A stretch of 21,926 bases of DNA from Obelidium mucronatum. Taxonomy: Eukaryota > Chytridiomycota > Chytridiomycetes > Chytridiales > Chytriomycetaceae. Each line of letters begins with the position of its first letter. Position 1 is the stretch's first letter. The position numbers and the translations under genes are program-made. The stretch lies in NCBI GenBank assembly GCA_025765595.1, contig JAIVFH010000404.1, positions 1-21,926 of the forward strand, read 5' to 3'. Positions 16,941 through 21,926 of this stretch are shown here, piece by piece. The notes under the pieces were generated by a model, which worked only from the letters and a program-made list of their open reading frames with translations, was not told the DNA's origin and did not search any database.

Positions 16941-17372
16941 GGGATTGATAGTAGCGGAAGTTGATTACAGGGTGAAAACAAGAAGCGGTGATGAAGGCTG
17001 GTAATGGATGTGTAGGCTTGAACCAACAAGAGACTACGTGAATGCTAGGGATCTTCTTGTTTCAACTGGAATCGAATTGAAGAATCGGGTTTCGATAATC
17101 GCTTCAAAGCACAGCCCCTTTCTGGTGCATTGATGTCACAATACTTCCTCAAATCAGTTTGCAAACTTCAACGCAGGATAACTGACGCCTCTGCGAAACT
17201 ATGGCTAGAGATTTCTGGAAATCGAAGCATGCAATTCAGGGGACTATTGCGACTTAATGTGACTTGAAGAATTGACAAAGACATGTTCCACTTGTCCGTA
17301 TGATCCGAAGACTGTTTGCCTAAACAAACTTTGGCTTCGTTTGCCCCGCGTCTACTTATGGAGTGTTTATGG
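16941..17372. other. No gene recognised
   Basis: Unique sequence between copy R and the small minus-strand gene. The minus-strand frame 17407..17168 is open but overlaps the predicted intron and exon 2 in another phase and shows no motif. Confidence 0.4.
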
Positions 17373-17706
17373 CTATTTGGTGTCAAAAATGCCAACTGTT
17401 TTTTCAACTTGCGTCTGATCTGCTTGCGTCTGATTTGAGAGTTGGAACCAAGTGTCTCTTGTCATCAAACATACCACGTGCTGATCTTCTCCGAGACGGT
17501 ATTAACTCTAAAATACTGCTATCTTTGTTTGTGTCGAAATCGAATCTGGAAGTCGACGTGGGTTTTTGATATTCCACTGGATTCTTGAAACAATGATCCG
17601 AGAGGAAAGTCGGCAAAGATGTATGGATTGGAATTGCCTCTTGGGAATTGATTCTCTCAGAGACAAAATGAGCAATTATTGCAAGCGTTTCTGCAGTGTC
17701 ACTCAT
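17373..17706 (-). CDS. Possible small two-exon gene, unrecognised
   Basis: Model: exon 1 17706..17475 starts at an ATG. A strong donor GTATGT begins at 17474 and an acceptor AAAAAACAG ends at 17396, giving a 79-nt intron. Exon 2 17395..17373 ends in TAG. The product is 84 residues, starting MSDTAETLAIIAHFVSERIN and ending ARVGIFDTK. No domain, signal peptide or membrane segment is seen. Without splicing the frame would run 100 codons to 17404. The ATG overlaps the poly(A) hexamer of the G-patch gene upstream on the same strand (AATAAATG). It could be a 3' piece of a longer gene or a chance frame. Confidence 0.3.
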
Positions 17707-17711
17707 TTATT
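17706..17711 (-). terminator. Poly(A) signal of G-patch gene
   Basis: AATAAA on the minus strand, 103 nt after the stop codon at 17815. It reads AATAAATG and so overlaps the start codon of the putative small gene. Confidence 0.5.
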
Positions 17712-17814
17712 GTACAATTTCAAAGTTGAGTAAACCCAGTTCTTTCTGATTCTTCTCATGCCTTTGCCACGAGAAACCAATCTAAAATACAGCCATTTTC
17801 TCCTGGTCTTTCAC

Positions 17815-18696
17815 TCACTTCAACCGCGCCGCGACACGCTTTTCTTCCCCTAAAGCGGCCTCTAACTTTGATTCAAGGAACGGCATCTTTGTCTTATAAT
17901 GTGAATCTACGGTGGGGTCTTGTTTTTTGTTTCCAGCAATTTGTCCCATCGGCTTCCGAATTTTCAATAATTCAGATTCAATGGCGGTTGATTTCTTGTG
18001 CAATTTAATGAGCGCCTTGCGATCTGTTTCGTTCGAATGCTTTGACTCTCTCACGCTTGGCGAGTTTATGATTACATTTAGTTGTTCTTTTGATGAGGCC
18101 GACGTGTTGAGTGCAGTATTCATGAAGTCAAAGACGCTTTCAGTTGACGTTGTCCGTGCTTGAGAGTTTGTCAGACTAGAGCTACTAGCTGCAGTTGCTT
18201 TTGACCGCAGAGTTTTACTGGTCGTGAATCCCAGTCCTTTTCCAGGTTTCACAATCACTGGTTGAATTGGATCCACGATCCCAAGTCCATGTTTTTCCAG
18301 TCCAGCACCCATCACATATCCCATCTTTTGCATGTATTTTAAAGCCGTGTTGTTTGAATATTGCTGCCAATTGCCCCATCCGTCTCCGACAGTCGTTGAA
18401 GAATTAAAAGAGTCGTGCCCTGTCCAGTCTTCTGAGCCACATGCCAGATCCAAGTTTCTTTCGCGAGTGTTTAAAACTGATTCTTTTATGCTATTGTCGT
18501 TGGCTTCATCTCCCTGTGGTGTATGAGCCTCGTAGTGACCGTTTTCGTGAAGACCGTTGAGTTGTGCTGGCTCAAAACCACCCTCCAACTGCGACGCAAA
18601 CAGTTGCGACTCTAATTCATGCAATAATTGAAGTTCCGATTCGAGGGCAGCGAGTTCCGATTGACACGAATCAATAACAAAGGCTTTATCAATCAT
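17815..18696 (-). CDS. ZGPAT-like G-patch protein lacking CCCH finger
   Basis: A single 293-residue exon. Residues 8-36 are a short Leu/Glu helix. Residues 105-157 form a G-patch (GWGNWQQ, then ALKYMQKMGYVMGAGLEKHG, PIQPVIVKPGKGLGF), a domain that binds RNA and activates DEAH helicases or acts in transcription. The second Gly of the usual GLG is Glu (GLEK). SVFDFMN at 187-193 and the charged helical C-terminus (220-293) match the order in ZGPAT (zinc finger CCCH G-patch protein), where a VFDFLN motif follows the G-patch. Canonical ZGPAT is about 500 residues with a CCCH finger and Tudor-like part before the G-patch; both are absent here. It is therefore a truncated or intronless paralogue, or a retrocopy that acquired a promoter. 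The ATG lies 162 bp from the divergent coiled-coil gene. Confidence 0.72.
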   Translation of the reverse strand: MIDKAFVIDSCQSELAALESELQLLHELESQLFASQLEGGFEPAQLNGLHENGHYEAHTPQGDEANDNSIKESVLNTRERNLDLACGSEDWTGHDSFNSSTTVGDGWGNWQQYSNNTALKYMQKMGYVMGAGLEKHGLGIVDPIQPVIVKPGKGLGFTTSKTLRSKATAASSSSLTNSQARTTSTESVFDFMNTALNTSASSKEQLNVIINSPSVRESKHSNETDRKALIKLHKKSTAIESELLKIRKPMGQIAGNKKQDPTVDSHYKTKMPFLESKLEAALGEEKRVAARLK

Positions 18697-18858
18697 TTTG
18701 AGTATTGTAATAAATTTGGTTGTTTTTTGGGTCCTACTTTAACTCCTATTGTCTTGAAATTGCCCCTGCATGCATTCATCCAATCGCGTTTCGCTCGGGG
18801 GATTATCATTGCATATAAAAGATGAGGATTTTCACAAAAACCCAACAAAGAACACCAA
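18697..18858. promoter_or_regulatory. Divergent promoter, G-patch and coiled-coil genes
   Basis: 162 bp separate the two start codons. On the plus strand there is a CCAAT box at 18780..18784 and a TATA box (TATAAAAG) at 18814..18821, 38 bp before the ATG at 18859. That implies a 5' UTR of only about 10-20 nt for the coiled-coil gene. No clear TATA faces the G-patch gene. Confidence 0.5.
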
Positions 18859-20080
18859 ATGACTTCCAAGGCAGACTCACCAGCTTTTCAGCTAATGGAA
18901 GAGCGCCTTTCAAAGCTAATGGTAGACTTTGCAATCTCCCAGCAGCTTCAAAAGGATCAATTTCAAGAACATGAAAAAAAAATCGACCAGTCTCAACATC
19001 TGTCCCAGGCCTTCCATCAGTCCCAGGCAAAAGTAGCTTTGTTGGAACAAAAAGTAAATCTGTTGGAAGAAGATTTGAGCCAGTCACAGGCAACGGTAGC
19101 TTTGTTGGAACAAAAAGTAAATCTGTTGGAAGAAGATTTGAGCCAGTCGCAGGCAACGGTGGCTTTGTTGGAACAAAAAGTAAATCTGTTGGAAGAAAAC
19201 TTGAGCAAGTCAGAGGCAAAGGTAGCTTTATTGGAAGAAAACTTAAGCAAGTCAGAGGCAAAGGTAGCTTTATTGGAAAAAGATTTGAGTCAGTCGCAGG
19301 CAAAGGTAGCTTTTCTGGAACAAATACTCGACAAGTCTCAAGCTACTATTTGCTTGCTTGAAGAGAAGTTGAAGATTTCACAGTCAGAGGTCTTGAAATT
19401 GGAAGGGAATGTCTTGAATCTAACCAACACAATGTTGGGTCAAGACTATCTCATCAAAAACTTATCCACACGGCTGATCAAGACTGAAATCTTAGTAAAG
19501 ACGAAAAGCGAGCTCCTTGAAGAGGAGCTTGACACAGCAGGTATTTTATGTTGTTAAGCTAGGGTTAGACTACTTTTTTAATCCGCACTTCATATAAGCA
19601 ACCCTAAAAACAATGCTGTTTCACAAAGCAAAGTCTGCAGGTAGATTTTATTTACTTTATGGCTTGTTTTTCATTGTTTTGCTCACGTAATCATCTTTAG
19701 GGAACCTCGCTCGTGAGTTGGACAATGCCGAGGACGTAATCCGACACCTTGAAGGGGTGGTCCATTACCAGACAGTTCACGCTGATGAAAAGAGTGCAGA
19801 GATGCACGTCAAGGAGGTGGTGCACGACGGCGTCAGAGGAGAGCTCACAGCCTCTCTGAACCGCTCCTCGCACTATAACACAAAGTACCATTTGGCAATG
19901 GTTTCCCAGTGCATCATGGTCCACAAGTTGACGGCAGTTTCGCAGTCTCTTTTGTGCACCATGCAAGTTGTTCAACGTGCTCTGAATTCAGGGATGGGAC
20001 TCTCCAGCGGTGAAAGCTTGTGGTGCGACTTGCACCAACAATGGTCGTTTGTTCAATCCATGCTAGTTTCTTTTCAATAG
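18859..20080 (+). CDS. Coiled-coil repeat protein, two exons
   Basis: Exon 1 is 18859..19540 and exon 2 is 19701..20080; the intron is 160 nt (GTATTT..CTTTAG), phase 1, restoring one frame of 353 residues. Residues 1-56 are a charged leader. From residue 57 the chain is a run of heptad units: three 21-residue units (A-K/T-V-A-L-L-E-Q-K-V-N-L-L-E-E-D/N-L-S-x-S-x), then four 14-residue units (AKVALLEENLSKSE type), then degenerate heptads to about 227. Leu/Val at a and d positions predicts a long parallel coiled coil, hence a dimer or filament-type scaffold. The exon 2 part (228-353) opens with GNLARELDNAEDVIRHLEG and is otherwise globular, with His, Cys and Trp residues; its family is not recognised. 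Without splicing exon 1 would stop five codons past the donor. AATAAA signals follow the stop within 12 nt. Confidence 0.72.
19027..19383 (+). repeat. Coding tandem repeat, 63-bp and 42-bp units
   Basis: 63-bp units start at 19027, 19090 and 19153; 42-bp units start at 19216, 19258, 19300 and 19342. Near-identity of the first units at DNA level points to recent unequal exchange. Unit lengths are whole heptads (3 or 2), so length changes keep coiled-coil register. Confidence 0.92.
19541..19700 (+). other. Intron of coiled-coil gene
   Basis: 160 nt, GTATTT..ATCTTTAG, T-rich before the acceptor, phase 1. Its removal joins GCA-G to GG-AAC and continues the coiled-coil frame. Confidence 0.7.
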
Positions 20081-20082
20081 AT

Positions 20083-20092
20083 AATAAATAAA
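20083..20092 (+). terminator. Overlapping poly(A) signals of coiled-coil gene
   Basis: AATAAATAAA contains two overlapping AATAAA hexamers 2 and 6 nt after the TAG stop, implying a very short 3' UTR. Confidence 0.6.
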
Positions 20093-20162
20093 ATCCAAAT
20101 TTTAATGAGAGAATAATAATATTAGAGAATGTGTGTTGTGTTTAAATGTTCTAGAAATGTAG

Positions 20163-20750
20163 TCAGTCAACCCGTTCGCACAGCAGAACACCAATGCAAA
20201 TGTCTTCCAGCGTCAAACAAACGGCCAAGCTGCTGGATTCAATTTCAGTTTCGGGCTTCCGTCTCTTCCTGATCAACATCAACAACAACTTGGAGGATTG
20301 TCGACGCCGTTTCCTCACCAACTACCGCAGAGCCAGCAACAAAATGGTACTACAGTGCGGCTATCGTGGCAAGCTCAGACCTCTGGTTGCGCAGTAGATC
20401 ACTCACAGTTGGGCAATAACTCTCGAATGACACAAAACACAACAACGGAGGAAGACGCTATGGATATAGACGACGAATGCTTCATACTCTCTTTGAATAC
20501 TGAAATTAGTCACTTGCGGTCGTCTTCGTCGTCGTCACTGCAAACAGCACCTCCAGCAACACCGCTTCTGTACTATCATCTGCCCGCTGTTCCTGTCATT
20601 CATCCACACCCGCCAATAATTCTGAATTTTCGTGCGCATACATGCAAAGCGAATTGGGGAATGTATGATCTGCAGGACTTCTTCATAACCAACTGGCTAT
20701 TCAGCATCTCGCCACTTTGCGGCTATATCAAAGAGCTTGACCCCTTTTGA
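20163..20750 (+). pseudogene. Exon-like Gln/Ser-rich frame fused to a repeat
   Basis: A frame open from after TAG at 20160 to TGA at 20748, with no ATG until deep inside. Up to about 20571 it reads like a coding exon: Asn/Gln-rich with GFNFSFG, a QQQ-rich stretch, an acidic TTTEEDAMDIDDECFILSLN segment and a poly-Ser run. The preceding 'aaatgtag' could be a splice acceptor. From 20572 the frame continues into a fragment of the duplication family (matching 15520..15733), so its C-terminal 59 codons are repeat-derived. It may be the last exon of a host gene whose 5' part lies elsewhere, or a displaced fragment. No domain is recognised; the nucleoporin-like FG feature is a single instance. Confidence 0.3.
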
Positions 20751-20778
20751 AGCGCATCGCTCCTGAATCATTCAACCA
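20572..20778. repeat. Fourth partial copy of the duplication family
   Basis: Matches 15521..15733 of copy R ('actatcat.cgcccgctgttcctgtcatt', 'aaagcgaattggggaatgtatgatct', 'gcgcat.gctcctgaatcattcaacca'). It is sharply joined on the left to the exon-like frame and on the right to the gag fragment. Confidence 0.8.
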
Positions 20779-21926
20779 GTTAGAAAGGCTGGGCGACCGG
20801 ATAGGCGTGCAGCAGAATGTGGTCCATTCCGAAAAGAATTCTTGAAACTTTTGGAACGGCAACGATGGGTAGCCTATGTGACAGGATTCCAAGAATTCCA
20901 AGAAATGGGAAAATTCTTCTGCTCTAAAAGGATGACCAGTGCCATCAATGAAGAACTGGTTGGCTGCGTTGGCGAATCTTTAGAAGCAGATGAAGAAGTG
21001 CTGGAATGATAATGGGACAGATTCGGGGTTTGCTGCGACAAAAACGGCTCTGATCTGATTCTGTGGGGGCAGAGCGTTCAGGGAGCCGTTCAGAGATGGG
21101 ATGAATGTGTTTTGAGCCAAAGGCGAGAAAAATTCGAGCTGGATTGGTCTATTTTTCACGATCGACAAGAAGGCTGGTGTGTTGCCGGTTGCCTGTATTA
21201 GCGAAAGCGGCAACAAGGGACCTTGCAGCGACTCTCCAAAGATTTGTGGGAGCAGCTTCCCTGTCTTGTTCAGAAAACTCCAGTTTGCTGCAGTCTCCGA
21301 ACAGAGAACTGTGAAAAATTGCGAGTCTGCCGCTGAAGGAGCTAGGAGAACGCTTGTCGGGGTTCTGTCGATGCCGAAAGGCTGAGACAGAAAGTTTGTG
21401 ATCCAGTTTGCGAAAGACAGTAAAGAGCTCCCTACGGTAGCGTCAGAGTGGGCTCTGGGAAGAACTGACGGCAGCGGGCATTTGTAGGTTGATTGAACTG
21501 CTGATTGCTTTGTCAGCGCCGCGTAACAAGCCGCCAATCTTTCGTCTTTAGACACAGGAGTTTCGACGCGCAGTAGCGGGGGCGAGTTTTGGAAGGCGGA
21601 AGGGCTGCGGCCGACAATATTTGCGGGCAGCAGTGGAGACAGAATTGGTTTCCCCCCAAGTCTCTGAGCGATGTTCAAGGGCGCCTCGACGCGGTTCGGG
21701 ATTTGGGGTCTCTGGCCGCGGTTGGGAATTTCTGTCCATGCGGATTGACGACTCTGGGAGGTTTGTTTGTGGTTGGACAAGAGGTGCGGTTTTTTGGGCT
21801 GCCTCGCTTGGGAAGGCGCGTAGCTGCTACCGCTGCTGCTACTACTGGCTGTGGAGCGGACAGATAAGGAGTCGGTGGCGGCTGAGTTGCCGCTACCTGC
21901 AAGTCTATTTTGGGCAGGGGTTGAGC
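20779..21926 (-). pseudogene. Second, broken gag of the YR retrotransposon family (partial)
   Basis: Homologous to residues 22 to about 391 of the intact gag (plus-strand match from 5704 upward) and runs off the right edge of the window still open. The frame carries an in-frame TAA at 20982..20980 where the intact copy has Lys329. Coding similarity continues past it in the same frame to 20779, where it breaks off before the zinc-finger region and is replaced by repeat sequence. A short in-frame duplication (IPNRGQRPQIPNR) follows the WTEIPN motif. The divergence from the first copy is clear in both DNA and protein, so it comes from an older insertion or a different subfamily. An open segment of 266 codons (21780..20980) remains. 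Confidence 0.85.

Noticed and set aside
18806..19303. 165-codon minus-strand ORF with repeated Pro/Leu-rich units
   Set aside because: Antisense shadow of the coiled-coil repeat. The spliced plus-strand frame explains the region, with TATA and poly(A) signals.

Overview
The window looks like animal (invertebrate) nuclear DNA. Host genes have very short introns (52, 58, 79 and 160 nt) with GT..AG ends, TATA and AATAAA signals are present, and there is no bacterial operon structure. A compact arthropod or crustacean-like genome would fit, but nothing in the sequence fixes the species. No rRNA, tRNA or CRISPR was seen.

Left third: a complete tyrosine-recombinase (YR) retrotransposon, 5,874 bp (1192..7065), lies on the minus strand. 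In sense order it reads A1 repeat, uORF, Gag, RT-RNase H, YR, B1, A2, a 66-bp spacer, B2. This split-direct-repeat layout (A1-ORFs-B1-A2-B2), with gag/RT-RH/YR in a line and no methyltransferase, is Ngaro/PAT-like. Both repeat pairs are identical (163/163 and 201/201 bp) and all ORFs are open, so the copy is recent and could be active.

The element sits inside an old segmental duplication. Copy L (about 885..1191 plus 7066..9660) matches copy R (about 14210..16940), and R carries the matching unoccupied site near 14507. Comparing the two places the insertion with no target-site duplication, as expected for YR integration. Two further partial copies lie at about 10340..10870 and 20572..20778. 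A minus-strand reading frame recurs in three copies and looks like decayed relics of a gene family I cannot name.

Middle and right: host-type genes are (i) a three-exon plus-strand gene (11258..12525) encoding a Pro/Ser-rich protein with a PKRKRV-RVSF segment; (ii) a minus-strand G-patch protein resembling the C-terminal half of ZGPAT (17815..18696); (iii) a possible small two-exon minus-strand gene just downstream of it (17373..17706); and (iv) a plus-strand two-exon coiled-coil gene built of 14- and 21-residue repeats (18859..20080). Genes (ii) and (iv) diverge from a 162-bp shared promoter with CCAAT and TATA boxes. Minisatellites (30-bp and 53-bp units) occupy 12928..13222.

Right end: an exon-like Gln/Ser-rich open frame (20163..) runs into a repeat fragment. 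That fragment is fused directly to a second, diverged and broken gag of the same element family (20779..21926), which runs off the window.
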